Below are positions 34,881-44,012 of a stretch of DNA of 64,000 nt, one piece after another. The stretch is taken from assembly GCF_009914765.1 (NCBI RefSeq), contig NZ_WYDS01000015.1:62001-126000 (forward strand). Reading direction: 5' to 3'. Position 1 is the first letter of the stretch; every line of letters begins with the position of its first letter. Below the pieces are notes generated by a model that worked only from the letters and a program-made list of their open reading frames with translations, did no database searches and had not been told where the DNA came from. Source of the DNA: Halodesulfovibrio sp. MK-HDV (GTDB lineage Bacteria; Desulfobacterota; Desulfovibrionia; Desulfovibrionales; Desulfovibrionaceae). Made by a program: the position numbers and the translations under genes.

Positions 34881-35321
34881 ATGCGTAGAGTTTATCCAAA
34901 TAAAGATGTCTGTATTGGCTGCCATATTTGTGAAGTTGCCTGCTTAACAGCACATTCCGCTAGTCAGGATGTTGTTATCGCCGCTAATGAAGAAACGGTG
35001 ACAGGTTTACAGCCATGTAAGGCAGTATACGACAAGGGTCAGATCTCTGTAGCTCTCAGTTGTCGTCATTGTGACAGCCCATCTTGTGTATCCGCCTGTA
35101 TTTCCGGCGCGTTATACAAAGATCAGGAAACAGGCCGCACTTGTTATGATGAAGAACAGTGTGTTGGTTGCTGGTCATGTCTGATGGCATGCCCTTACGG
35201 CGCGGTTCGCCGCAATGTTACTAAGGGTAAGATTATTAAATGTGACTTGTGTGAAGGCCGCGACATGCCAGCATGTGTGGAAGCCTGTCCTAACGGCGCA
35301 CTGGTTTTCGAATCTCGCTGA
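34881..35321 (+). CDS. Poly-[4Fe-4S] ferredoxin subunit
   Basis: Electron-transfer protein of 146 residues, HycB/DmsB-like. It has four cysteine groups that can hold up to four [4Fe-4S] clusters: CIGCHICEVAC, CRHCDSPSCVSAC, CVGCWSCLMAC and CDLCEGRDMPACVEAC. No signal peptide is seen. It starts five bases after the previous stop and ends 16 bases before the flavoprotein. It probably carries electrons from the flavoprotein to the FMN subunit (inference). Confidence 0.9.
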   Translation: MRRVYPNKDVCIGCHICEVACLTAHSASQDVVIAANEETVTGLQPCKAVYDKGQISVALSCRHCDSPSCVSACISGALYKDQETGRTCYDEEQCVGCWSCLMACPYGAVRRNVTKGKIIKCDLCEGRDMPACVEACPNGALVFESR

Positions 35322-35337
35322 TAGCAGGAGCTCGTCC

Positions 35338-36615
35338 ATGTCGTATGTCATAGTTGGAAACGGTGTCGCGTCTGTCGGAGCTATCGAGGGGATTCGTAAA
35401 GTTGATAAAACAACTCCGATCCTTGTTATAAGTGAAGAAGATACTCCTACATATGGACGTCCGCTGATTTCATATTTTCTTGCAGGAAAAATCAGTCTTG
35501 AAAGAGTAAATCTTCGACCTGATGAATTCTACGTAAAGAACAACGTTGAAGTTAAGCTAGACACCCGTGTGGCTGCCATTGATAAAGCAGCTAAGACCAT
35601 TACCACTGAAGCCGGAGAGCAGATTGAATACAAACAGCTCTTACTGGCAACAGGCGGTGTACCTTTTATGCCTCCACTTAAAGGCATAGAAGGCAGCGGA
35701 GTATATAACTTTACTACGCTGAACCACGCACACATGCTGTTGGAACTTTCTAAAAGAATCCACAGAGTTGTCGTTATCGGTGGTGGGCTTATCGGTCTTA
35801 AGGCCGCAGAAGCACTGCGTTACAACGGTCTTTCCACTGCTATTGTTGAACTTGGAAGCCGCGTGCTTTCCGCAGCGTTCGATGATGTAGCCGGTGGCCT
35901 TGTAGCTCAAAGGCTCGAAGAAAAAGGTATCGCTATTCGTTGCGGTACTACTGTGGAAGAAATTCTGCGTACAGAGCAGGGCGAAGTTATTGGCGTACGT
36001 CTTGCCAATGGTCAGAAACTGGCTTGTGAAGCCGTTGTTGTTGCCATTGGTGTTGTGCCAAGCCTTACCCTTGCTAAGGATGCCGGAATTGCTGTGAACA
36101 GAGGCATCAAAGTTGATGACAATATGTGTTCCAGCGCAGATGGCGTATACGCCGCAGGTGACGTTGCTGAAGCACCTGATATGATTGCTCAGGAAGCCAG
36201 AGTTACACCAATCTGGCCTAACGCATTCAGTCAGGGCTACCACGCTGGCCTTAATATGGCGAGCGAGGACGCATCTCCGCATCCTGGCGGCTTACCAATG
36301 AACGCAATTTCTTTCTACGGGCTGCCAACAGCCTCTCTTGGTCATGTTAATCCGGCAGAAGACGAGGGTTGCGAAGTCTTTACCGAACTTGACGAAGAAA
36401 ACGGATCATATCGTAAGCTGATTTTCCGTGATGAAAAGCTGATTGGCTATGTGCTTGTGGGAGAGGTCGATTTTGCAGGGTTGTACACCGGTTTTGTTCG
36501 CTTCGGTTTGGATATTACTCCAGACGTGAAAGACGAGCTTATCGCAGGTCAACCATCTGCACTGCTCTGGCCGGAAGAAGAATTTGATACAAAGTGGACC
36601 CCTGCTGCTGAGTAG
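35338..36615 (+). CDS. FAD-dependent NAD(P)H oxidoreductase
   Basis: A 425-residue flavoprotein of the nitrite-reductase/rubredoxin-reductase-like family. It carries an FAD Rossmann motif at the N-terminus (IVGNGVASVGAIEG) and a second NAD(P)H-binding motif near 145 (VVIGGGLIGLKAAEA). The FAD-binding YAAGDVAEAP occurs later. AGGAG seven bases before ATG 35338 marks the start; the longer upstream frame lies within the ferredoxin gene. In this operon it most likely takes the place of the GltD small subunit, delivering NAD(P)H electrons to the synthase. The choice of NADH or NADPH is not readable here. Confidence 0.88.
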   Translation: MSYVIVGNGVASVGAIEGIRKVDKTTPILVISEEDTPTYGRPLISYFLAGKISLERVNLRPDEFYVKNNVEVKLDTRVAAIDKAAKTITTEAGEQIEYKQLLLATGGVPFMPPLKGIEGSGVYNFTTLNHAHMLLELSKRIHRVVVIGGGLIGLKAAEALRYNGLSTAIVELGSRVLSAAFDDVAGGLVAQRLEEKGIAIRCGTTVEEILRTEQGEVIGVRLANGQKLACEAVVVAIGVVPSLTLAKDAGIAVNRGIKVDDNMCSSADGVYAAGDVAEAPDMIAQEARVTPIWPNAFSQGYHAGLNMASEDASPHPGGLPMNAISFYGLPTASLGHVNPAEDEGCEVFTELDEENGSYRKLIFRDEKLIGYVLVGEVDFAGLYTGFVRFGLDITPDVKDELIAGQPSALLWPEEEFDTKWTPAAE

Positions 36616-36633
36616 AGGGCTTTGGAGATAGAT

Positions 36634-37728
36634 ATGAAAGCTCCCAAAGATTTTTGGCATTTTGATAAAGACATCTCAGGTTGTGGTGTCTTCGGGGTAA
36701 TTGATAAGAAGAAAAAACTGATACCTGGTACTATGCCGATCGATGCAATGGCAACAATGCACGATCGCGGTAACGGTCTTGGTGGTGGTTTTGCTGCATA
36801 TGGTATTTATCCTGAGCATGCAGATTTGTATGCCTTCCACCTGATGTGTGATGATCAGGCAGGCCTTGACCGCGCTGAAGAGATTATCAAACAGTACTTT
36901 GATATTAAGATTTCTGAGCCGATTCCAACCCGTAAGGTGTTAGCCATTACAGAATCCCCGCTTATGTGGCGCTTCTTCCTTTCTCCAAAGGCAGAACGTC
37001 CGAAGTGGCAGGATGTTGGTGAAGATGATTACGTAGTAAACATCGTCATGCACATTAACAACAGAGTGCCGGGTGCTTTTGTATTCTCCAGTGGTAAAGA
37101 CATGGGAGCGTTCAAGGGTGTTGGTTTTCCAGAAGACATCGCAGAGTTCTTCAAATTAGAAGAATACAGCGGCCATATGTGGACTGGTCATAACCGTTTC
37201 CCGACTAACACTCCGGGCTGGTGGGGCGGCGCACATCCGTTTACCCTGCTGGACTGGGCGATTGTTCATAACGGAGAGATTTCCTCTTACGGTATTAACA
37301 GACGCTACCTGTGTCAGCACGATTATGAATGTAACATGATGACGGATACCGAAGTTGTAGCATACTTGCTCGACCTTCTTATCCGTAAGCACGGTCTTTC
37401 TCATGAAATGGCATGTAAAGTTTTTGCACCGCCTTTCTGGGATGAAATTGAGCGTATGCCGAAAGATGAACGTGAAGCGTATGAAGCGCTGCGTATGGTC
37501 TACGGCCCGGCAATGCTCAACGGCCCGTTTGCTATCCTCGTAACCGACAAAAACGGCATGATGGGACTTAACGACCGCGTTAAGCTTCGTCCGCTTGTCA
37601 TCGGTGAAAAGGACGATATGGTATTCATGTCCAGTGAAGAGAGCTCCATCCGTGAAGTTTGTCGAGATCTCGACAGAGTATGGGCACCAAAAGCCGGCGA
37701 GCCGGTGATTGTGAAACTGGAGGACTAG
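36634..37728 (+). CDS. Glutamate synthase glutamine amidotransferase subunit (class II)
   Basis: Provides ammonia by hydrolysing glutamine. The 364 residues match the N-terminal Ntn-hydrolase domain of GltB: SGCGVFGVI, MHDRGNGLGGGFAAYGIYP, and GHNRFPTNTPGWWGGAHPF followed by WAIVHNGEISSYG. The nucleophile should be Cys17, which is not at the N-terminus, so removal of 16 residues is predicted, as with the GltB propeptide. GGAG six bases before ATG 36634 fixes the start; a TTG at 36622 lacks a site. The operon position between flavoprotein and GXGXG subunit supports the role. Confidence 0.9.
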   Translation: MKAPKDFWHFDKDISGCGVFGVIDKKKKLIPGTMPIDAMATMHDRGNGLGGGFAAYGIYPEHADLYAFHLMCDDQAGLDRAEEIIKQYFDIKISEPIPTRKVLAITESPLMWRFFLSPKAERPKWQDVGEDDYVVNIVMHINNRVPGAFVFSSGKDMGAFKGVGFPEDIAEFFKLEEYSGHMWTGHNRFPTNTPGWWGGAHPFTLLDWAIVHNGEISSYGINRRYLCQHDYECNMMTDTEVVAYLLDLLIRKHGLSHEMACKVFAPPFWDEIERMPKDEREAYEALRMVYGPAMLNGPFAILVTDKNGMMGLNDRVKLRPLVIGEKDDMVFMSSEESSIREVCRDLDRVWAPKAGEPVIVKLED

Positions 37729-37730
37729 GC

Positions 37731-38489
37731 ATGGCTAAAAAATGTACTATCAACGCTGAAGGCGTGTACTACCGCCAATTGAACGAGCAAATTCGTGAAG
37801 CTGTGCGTGACGGTGTAACAGAGATTGAGTTAGAAAATATTCGCGGTCAGCGATACATTGGTAACTCTATTGAAGGCCCCGTTCACTTCCTGATTCACGG
37901 TGTTCCAGGACAGGACCTTGCGATGTTTATGCGCGGCGCAACTATGCGCGTAGAAGGCAACGCACAGGACGGCGTAGGCAATACTATGGATGATGGAGAA
38001 ATCCAGATCAACGGTATGGCTGGCGATGTTCTCGGCTACGCAATGCGTGGCGGTCGTATCCTTATCAGGCAGGATGTTGGTTACCGTGTAGGCATTCATA
38101 TGAAGTCTTACATGGAAAAACAGCCTGTAATCGTAGCTGGCGGTAAAGCTGGTGACTTCCTTGGTGAGTACATGGCGGGTGGAGCAATTATCCTCCTCGG
38201 TATGGATTCAACCATGGACGAAGCAGCACCTATCACTGGTAGAAGCCTTGGTACCGGAATGCACGCGGGTATTATTTACATCCGTGGTGACGTTCCTGAT
38301 TACCAGCTTGGACCTGGTTTACAGCTCGAACCAATTAACGAAGAAGATATCGCTTTCATCCGTTCCCATGTCTCAGACTGGGCTGAAGCATTCGATAAGG
38401 ATGTGGAAGAAGTGATGCAGGGCGAGTTTAAAAAAGTAACGCCGTTCTCCCACCGTCCATACGGCAACATGTACGTGGGAACAAACTAG
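37731..38489 (+). CDS. Glutamate synthase GXGXG-domain subunit
   Basis: The C-terminal beta-helix (GXGXG/FwdC-like) domain of glutamate synthase as a separate 252-residue protein. The Gly repeats are clear: GNAQDGVGNTMDDGEIQING, GDVLGYAMRGGRILIRQDVGYRVG, GDFLGEYMAGGAIILLG and MHAGIIYIRGDVP. The domain is structural and lines the tunnel carrying ammonia between sites. GGAGG seven bases before ATG 37731 supports the start, two bases after the previous stop. It ends the operon before a strong terminator. Confidence 0.9.
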   Translation: MAKKCTINAEGVYYRQLNEQIREAVRDGVTEIELENIRGQRYIGNSIEGPVHFLIHGVPGQDLAMFMRGATMRVEGNAQDGVGNTMDDGEIQINGMAGDVLGYAMRGGRILIRQDVGYRVGIHMKSYMEKQPVIVAGGKAGDFLGEYMAGGAIILLGMDSTMDEAAPITGRSLGTGMHAGIIYIRGDVPDYQLGPGLQLEPINEEDIAFIRSHVSDWAEAFDKDVEEVMQGEFKKVTPFSHRPYGNMYVGTN

Positions 38490-38593
38490 GGTGTCAGAAA
38501 TTTTTTCTGAACATTCCTAGCAAGCAACGGCTAGATAGTTTCTTTCAAACTGAGGACTTCTCCTAAGCTTGACTGATAAACGACCAAAACGGA

Positions 38594-38624
38594 TGGCCCC
38601 CATGATTGGCATGGGGGCTTTTCT
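38594..38624 (+). terminator. Terminator of the glutamate synthase operon
   Basis: GCCCCCATG-ATTGG-CATGGGGGC is followed by TTTTCT about 105 bases past the last stop. Its stem is nearly the same as that at 39980. Confidence 0.85.
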
Positions 38625-38953
38625 GTTGTGTAAGGATAAAAATTTAGTAGCTGCTGCCATCATTATCACTACCTTGTTCCTTTCTAAAAGAGAGGGCTTG
38701 TATACCTTTCTCGAATATCGCAAAAGTTGTTTTCATACACAATTTAGGGTGCTGTTGGGAGAAGGTTTTTCTAAGTTTAACATGCTGTAAAATATTATTT
38801 TTTGTAGTGATAAGTGATAAGGTCTTATAGTGGCTAGTTTGGTTTTGCTTAGTTGTTCTTATTCCCATTGTGATAACTTTAGACTCAATATTTCAAAGCT
38901 GCGGAACACGGGATATACTTTCTCTCGTAACCGATAAGCAGAGGAGTATTGGC

Positions 38954-39910
38954 ATGAAGGGCGTAAAGTTTATGGGGGTAACAGTCTTCTGTGCAGCGAT
39001 GGTCGCCGTGGTGGCGCTGGCTGCAATACGATACAAAGAGAATACTCTGGTTAACCCCTGTGAAAAGTTGACTACCTATTCCAAGCTGGCTGGCGACCCT
39101 GCCGAGATTATCTACGATAAAGAGAAACAAATTATTGAGCCGTTCGCATACTTTGATGATCTGTATTATGTGGGACTTGCATGGGTAGGGGCGTATCTGT
39201 TGGATACCGGCGATGGATTGATTCTGATAGACACGTTGCACGACCCCTATGTTCAGGTCGGTCAGAGCAACATAAAAAAACTAGGCTTCTCACCTAAAGA
39301 CATAAAGTATGTGATTGTAACTCACGGACACTTTGCGCACGTGGGAGGGGCTGCATGCTACCATAATAAGTACGGCGCAAAAGTCATAATGACTGATGCC
39401 GCGCATAGGAAAACAAAGCTAGATCGAAATCAGAAAGATTTTCCGATAACGGCTCCAACGGTAAGTCGTTACGTGTCTGATGGGGACGTACTTACTCTTG
39501 GTGATAAGACTATTAAATTTTACGAAACTCCCGGCCATTCAAAAGGTGCTTTGTCATTAGAGTTTACGGTGAAGGATCGCGGGAAAGAATATACTGCTTT
39601 CATGCTTGGTGGCGTAGGTGTTTATTCTAGAAAACCAGAGGGTTTTGACGAATTTATTGCCACAGTGAACCGTGTCATAGGTATTGTTAAAGATGACAAC
39701 GTTACTGTGGGTGTGATTGGGCATCCGATGACAGCTAATGACCTTATTAAGGTTGGACCTTCACTTTCAAAACGTCCGAACGGGCAACCGCATCCCTTTG
39801 TTGACCAGAAAGCCTATTTAGAGTGGCTGGCTAAGCTTAAAAGGGACACGGAAATGAAAAAGAAGGAACTGTTAGAAGATGAAAAGGCAGGGGAAACAGC
39901 TACTTTGTAG
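38954..39910 (+). CDS. Membrane-anchored MBL-fold hydrolase, altered metal motif
   Basis: A 318-residue metallo-beta-lactamase-fold protein with an N-terminal membrane helix or signal anchor (about 7-25), so its domain is periplasmic. The fold motifs are present: LIDTLHDPY, VIVTHGHFAHVGGA (121-132), FYETPGHSKGALS and the final GVIGHP. The metal motif reads H-G-H-F-A-H, so the Asp of the canonical HxHxDH (Zn2 ligand) is Ala128. It most resembles subclass B3-like proteins, but with an incomplete second zinc site activity is uncertain. GAGGAG seven bases before ATG 38954 fixes the start. It is monocistronic. Confidence 0.82.
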   Translation: MKGVKFMGVTVFCAAMVAVVALAAIRYKENTLVNPCEKLTTYSKLAGDPAEIIYDKEKQIIEPFAYFDDLYYVGLAWVGAYLLDTGDGLILIDTLHDPYVQVGQSNIKKLGFSPKDIKYVIVTHGHFAHVGGAACYHNKYGAKVIMTDAAHRKTKLDRNQKDFPITAPTVSRYVSDGDVLTLGDKTIKFYETPGHSKGALSLEFTVKDRGKEYTAFMLGGVGVYSRKPEGFDEFIATVNRVIGIVKDDNVTVGVIGHPMTANDLIKVGPSLSKRPNGQPHPFVDQKAYLEWLAKLKRDTEMKKKELLEDEKAGETATL

Positions 39911-39977
39911 TTTTAGTTGCTTCGGTCACGCTCCCACGATTTTTGAATGTTAATTGCCCGAGAATTTTTTGATGAAT

Positions 39978-40017
39978 AAAAAGCCCCCATTGTTAGCATG
40001 GGGGCTTTTCTTTTTTG
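39978..40017 (+). terminator. Terminator of the MBL-fold gene
   Basis: AAGCCCCCAT-TGTTAGC-ATGGGGGCTT has a long T-rich tail. It lies 70 bases past the stop. Confidence 0.88.
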
Positions 40018-40574
40018 ATAGAAGGTTGTTAGCTGTATGATGATGCAACTCTTTTTCAGTTACTGCACATGAATGTAAGCACTCTTCTAGAAAGCCGAAA
40101 ATTTTAAAACTTTCAAGCGTAACGAGAGGGTGTGGCATGTGAATATTTTACAGGGCATATTTTTGTTGTTACGAAATTGTAGCGGTTAAGTGGTAGTGTG
40201 CAATCTATAGTCATGTAAAGACAGAATGTTATATTTGGGTATGCTGTACAAAAACTGTTGAAACAGAGTTGTAACAATGGCGTTGTAGAAAAGGGCGTAA
40301 ATTAAAGGTGGCATGCATTGCAAATGCATGTTCTTTTATTTCTGTTAGAAACACCGGCAGTTAAAAAACTTGCATGTTTTTTGACGAAAAGGTACTCGAT
40401 TCAGGTTTATAGCTTTTTGTTATTACGAGTAAAAAACAAAGCCAGTTTGGCTTTAATGATTACCAGTCGCATTATTTTCTGATAGTATTTCGATAATCAT
40501 TTGATTTAATGGAAAACTCAGAGAATATTTTTGCTGCGACGTTACGATTTTTTGATAACCGTTAAGGAGTTCTT
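40018..40574. other. Intergenic region upstream of yajC
   Basis: About 560 AT-rich bases with no credible gene. An 8-base inverted repeat CATGCATT-gca-AATGCATG (40312-40330) is the only clear structure. The yajC-secDF promoter must be here but is not evident. Confidence 0.4.
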
Positions 40575-40937
40575 ATGTTCTTTCCAGAAGCAGCTTGGGC
40601 TATGGGCGCATTAGGCGGTGGCCAGACAGGTCAGGAAGGCAACCCGATTGCGGCCTTCGTACCACTCGCTTTAATGTTTGTTATTTTTTACTTTCTTCTT
40701 ATCCGTCCTCAGCAGAAAAGAGCGAAAGAGCACAAAGCTCTGTTGGATAATCTCCAGAAAGGCCAGACTGTTGTAACTGGTGGTGGTCTTATCGGCACCA
40801 TCGTAGGAATCAAAGAAGACGTTATTTCTGTTGATCTTGGTGAAACTACCGTTAACGTAGGTCGCCAGTACATCTCCGGTCTTAAATCTTCTACTCCTGC
40901 TGCTGATAAAAAAGCAAAAGACGGTAAAAAGAAATAA
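40575..40937 (+). CDS. yajC: Preprotein translocase subunit YajC
   Basis: Small single-span membrane partner of SecDF, 120 residues. One helix lies at about 27-45 (FVPLALMFVIFYFLLIRP), followed by the family motif RPQQKRAKEHKALLDNLQKGQTVVTGGGLIGTI. The C-terminus is Lys-rich. AAGGAG precedes ATG 40575 in the usual position. secD and secF follow in the conserved order. Confidence 0.95.
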   Translation: MFFPEAAWAMGALGGGQTGQEGNPIAAFVPLALMFVIFYFLLIRPQQKRAKEHKALLDNLQKGQTVVTGGGLIGTIVGIKEDVISVDLGETTVNVGRQYISGLKSSTPAADKKAKDGKKK

Positions 40938-40941
40938 TTTG

Positions 40942-41028
40942 TTGAGCAGGAAACTGGACTTATTCAGTTTCCTGCTTGTTCAGCACAACGCTGTTGTTGT
41001 CCCGATCGGTTTCGTATCGGGTTTTGCT
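40942..41028 (+). terminator. Hairpins between yajC and secD
   Basis: Two hairpins: GAGCAGGAAACTG/CAGTTTCCTGCTTG (40943-40981), and CCCGAT/ATCGGG with TTTTG after it (about 41000-41024). Neither has a long T-run, so they may attenuate rather than end transcription, lowering secDF relative to yajC. Confidence 0.5.
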
Positions 41029-41053
41029 GTTTGAATAGTATCAAGGAGTTATA

Positions 41054-42649
41054 ATGAGAGAGGGGTTGCGATGGAGATTACTGGTCGCGATTTTTGTGCT
41101 CGTAGTTGGCGTAGTATACGCTCTACCAAGCATTCCAGCGATCGGAACATCCCCAATCAAAAAGTTCTTACCTGAAGAAAAGGTCAGCCTTGGCCTTGAC
41201 CTGCAGGGTGGTATCCACCTTGTTCTCGGTGTAGATGTTGATAAGGCGCTTTCCACTAATCTTTCCCTTATGGGGCAGGATATTCGCACAGTAGCACGCG
41301 AAGATAAAATTTTCATTTTACAGCCGCGTCTTGTGCAGGGCGAAAAGCTTGAGTTTGTACTTCTTAAGTCTTCACAGAAAGAAGCTCTTGATGCTTTGCT
41401 TGAAAAAAGCTTCAACCGTTTAGATGCGGAATCTACCGTTCTTGATAACAAAAAAGTTCGTTACACACTGACCTACACACCGGAATACAGAAAATACGTG
41501 GCTGATCTTACTTTGGATCAGGCTGTAAAAACTATCCGTAACCGTGTTGACCAGTTCGGCGTTGCCGAGCCGGATATCCGTAAGCAGCAGGACTACCGTA
41601 TTCAGGTACAGCTCCCTGGTCTTACTGATACCGAGCGTGCAATTAAGATTATCGGTAAAACCGCGCACCTCGAATTTAAAATGGTTCGTGAAGGGGTAGA
41701 CCCTGCAAAAGCTGCTAAAGGCATTGTTCCTCCGGGGACAGAAGCTATGCAGCAGATGCATCGCAATCCTGACGGAACTTATTCTGAGTCTGTTATTGTT
41801 CTGAACAAAAACGCAGCACTCACAGGTGACACCATCTCTGATGCGCGCGTTGCGTACGACAAGTTCAACAAGCCATATGTTGCTATTACTTTCAATAGCA
41901 GCGGTTCACGTCGTTTTGAAGAGCTTACTGGCGAGAACGTAAAAAAACGTATGGCTATCGTACTTGATGGCAAAGTTTATTCCGCACCAGTAATTCAGGA
42001 AAAAATTCGCGGTGGCCGCGCTTCTATTTCCGGTAGCTTTACTACTGAAGAAGCACACGATCTCGCTATCGTACTCCGCGCCGGTTCCTTACCTGCACCG
42101 GTTAAAATTCTTGAAGAACGTTCCGTAGGACCTTCCCTTGGTCAGGAATCTATCGATCAGGGCATTACTGCGACACTTATTGGTGGCGCGCTCGTAATGA
42201 TCTTTATGATGATCTACTACGGCTTCAGCGGTGTTATCGCTAACGTTGTTCTCCTTATGAACATCGTGTTCATCGTTGCTGGTCTTGCTGCATTCGGTGC
42301 AACCCTTACATTGCCTGGTATCGCTGGTATCATCCTTACTCTTGGTATGGCTGTTGATGCTAACGTAATTATCTTTGAACGTATCCGCGAAGAACTTCGA
42401 CGCGGTCTTACTCCGTTCAAAGCAGTCGATGAAGGTTTCTCCAGTGCGACTCTGACAATTTTTGACGCAAACGTAACTACATTGCTTGCGGCAATCATTC
42501 TCTACCAGTTCGGCACAGGCCCAATTCGTGGTTTTGCGGTAACGCTTAGCCTCGGTATCTTGGCTTCCATGTTCACAGCTATCTTCTGCGCACGCATCAT
42601 CTTTGGTCTTTGGATCAATGGTAAGCCGGGCAGAAAGCTCAGCATATAA
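41054..42649 (+). CDS. secD: Protein translocase subunit SecD
   Basis: Uses the proton gradient to aid late steps of Sec export. At 531 residues it has one N-terminal helix and a large periplasmic P1 domain (LGLDLQGGIHLVLGVD near 42-58, the D1 motif). Five C-terminal helices from about 380 include the conserved GMAVDANVIIFERIREEL motif. AAGGAG five bases before ATG fixes the start. secF follows after 11 bases with its own ribosome site. Confidence 0.97.
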   Translation: MREGLRWRLLVAIFVLVVGVVYALPSIPAIGTSPIKKFLPEEKVSLGLDLQGGIHLVLGVDVDKALSTNLSLMGQDIRTVAREDKIFILQPRLVQGEKLEFVLLKSSQKEALDALLEKSFNRLDAESTVLDNKKVRYTLTYTPEYRKYVADLTLDQAVKTIRNRVDQFGVAEPDIRKQQDYRIQVQLPGLTDTERAIKIIGKTAHLEFKMVREGVDPAKAAKGIVPPGTEAMQQMHRNPDGTYSESVIVLNKNAALTGDTISDARVAYDKFNKPYVAITFNSSGSRRFEELTGENVKKRMAIVLDGKVYSAPVIQEKIRGGRASISGSFTTEEAHDLAIVLRAGSLPAPVKILEERSVGPSLGQESIDQGITATLIGGALVMIFMMIYYGFSGVIANVVLLMNIVFIVAGLAAFGATLTLPGIAGIILTLGMAVDANVIIFERIREELRRGLTPFKAVDEGFSSATLTIFDANVTTLLAAIILYQFGTGPIRGFAVTLSLGILASMFTAIFCARIIFGLWINGKPGRKLSI

Positions 42650-42660
42650 GGAGATAGATC

Positions 42661-43746
42661 ATGGGTCTGAGCATTATTAAACCAAACAGCAAGATTGATT
42701 TCATCGGACTGCGTAAATATTCAGTTATATTGTCCCTTGCGCTCCTTTTGCTTGGCCTTGGCTCCCTCATCCTTCACGGCGGCCCTAAGTACGGCATCGA
42801 CTTTTCCGGTGGTGTACTTGCACAGGTTCGTTTTGACAGCGCAGTGCAGCCTCAGGAAATTAAAGACAGTCTCGCAAGTGCTAAACTTCAGGGACTTTCT
42901 GTACAGCGTTTTGGCGACGGTGATACCGAATACCTTTTGCGTATCTCTTCTGTTGGTGAAGTAGACAAGCGTCTTCCAGAGATTCTGAAAGCGCAGTTCG
43001 GTCAAAGTATGCCGAACAATACATTCTCCATTGAACGCCTCGATATGGTTGGTCCAAAGATTGGTGCTGACCTTCGTTCCGCAGCTTTAGAAGCGTTGTA
43101 CTTTGCAGTACTTCTTATCGCTATCTATATCTCCGGTCGATTCGAGCAACGCTGGTTTACCGCGGGCATCATGGCCGCAGGACTTGCCTCCGGTATGTAC
43201 CTTCTCGACTTGATGGGTACTCCGAAGCAGTTGCAGGTTCTCATCGCTATGCTGCTTACGCTTGGTATTTGCTGGAAGCTGAAGCTCAATTTCGCACTCG
43301 GTGCGGTTATTGCGCTTATTCACGACGTTCTTATTACCGTCGGGATTCTTTCCCTTCTCGGTAAAGAGTTTGACCTGACCATCGTAGCAGCATTGCTTAC
43401 CATCGTTGGTTACTCTCTTAACGATACTATTATCGTATTTGACCGTATCCGTGAGAACATCTTCCAGCGTACCGCACCAACTTACGGTGAAGTAATTAAC
43501 AAGGCTGTTAACCAGACCTTGAGCCGTACGTTGCTGACTTCCTGTACTACAATGTTGGTATTGGTTTCTCTCTTCCTTTTCGGTGGTGGAATTATTCACG
43601 ACTTTGCACTGACACTTCTTGTTGGTGTAACTGTTGGTACTTATTCCTCCATCTTCGTTGCAAGCCCAGTGCTTTACGCATTCAGCCCGAACGAAATTCC
43701 GGAGGAAGAAGTGGAATCCCACAACCATGCAGATGGTACTGTGTAA
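42661..43746 (+). CDS. secF: Protein translocase subunit SecF
   Basis: SecD partner of 361 residues. The signature GIDFSGGVLAQVRF follows the first helix. The later helices include YSLNDTIIVFDRIREN, the SecF counterpart of the SecD proton-path motif. The start is backed by AAGGAG. It ends the yajC-secDF unit at a strong terminator. Confidence 0.97.
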   Translation: MGLSIIKPNSKIDFIGLRKYSVILSLALLLLGLGSLILHGGPKYGIDFSGGVLAQVRFDSAVQPQEIKDSLASAKLQGLSVQRFGDGDTEYLLRISSVGEVDKRLPEILKAQFGQSMPNNTFSIERLDMVGPKIGADLRSAALEALYFAVLLIAIYISGRFEQRWFTAGIMAAGLASGMYLLDLMGTPKQLQVLIAMLLTLGICWKLKLNFALGAVIALIHDVLITVGILSLLGKEFDLTIVAALLTIVGYSLNDTIIVFDRIRENIFQRTAPTYGEVINKAVNQTLSRTLLTSCTTMLVLVSLFLFGGGIIHDFALTLLVGVTVGTYSSIFVASPVLYAFSPNEIPEEEVESHNHADGTV

Positions 43747-43768
43747 GTATCTCTCGCTTCGTAGACAT

Positions 43769-43800
43769 AAAGACGCCCCTTTCGGGGCGTCTTTTTTTTT
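43769..43800 (+). terminator. Terminator of secDF
   Basis: AAGACGCCCC-TTTC-GGGGCGTCTT is followed by a nine-base T-run, 25 bases past secF. Confidence 0.92.
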
Positions 43801-44012
43801 GTCTTGTCACTGGCTGCGGCAATGTCTTGTTTCAGACGGTTTGAAGAAAGCCTGTAGCACTGACGCAGGCTGTAGATTCGTAGGGTCTACGCGGAAAATA
43901 TGAAATTTAAAGGGAAGAAGAGTTATCAACGATTGCTCTATTGATCTTTTTCCATTGTTGGTGGTATGTTATGGTTTAAATCTATATTTCACGAATTCAA
44001 CGGAGAATTATG

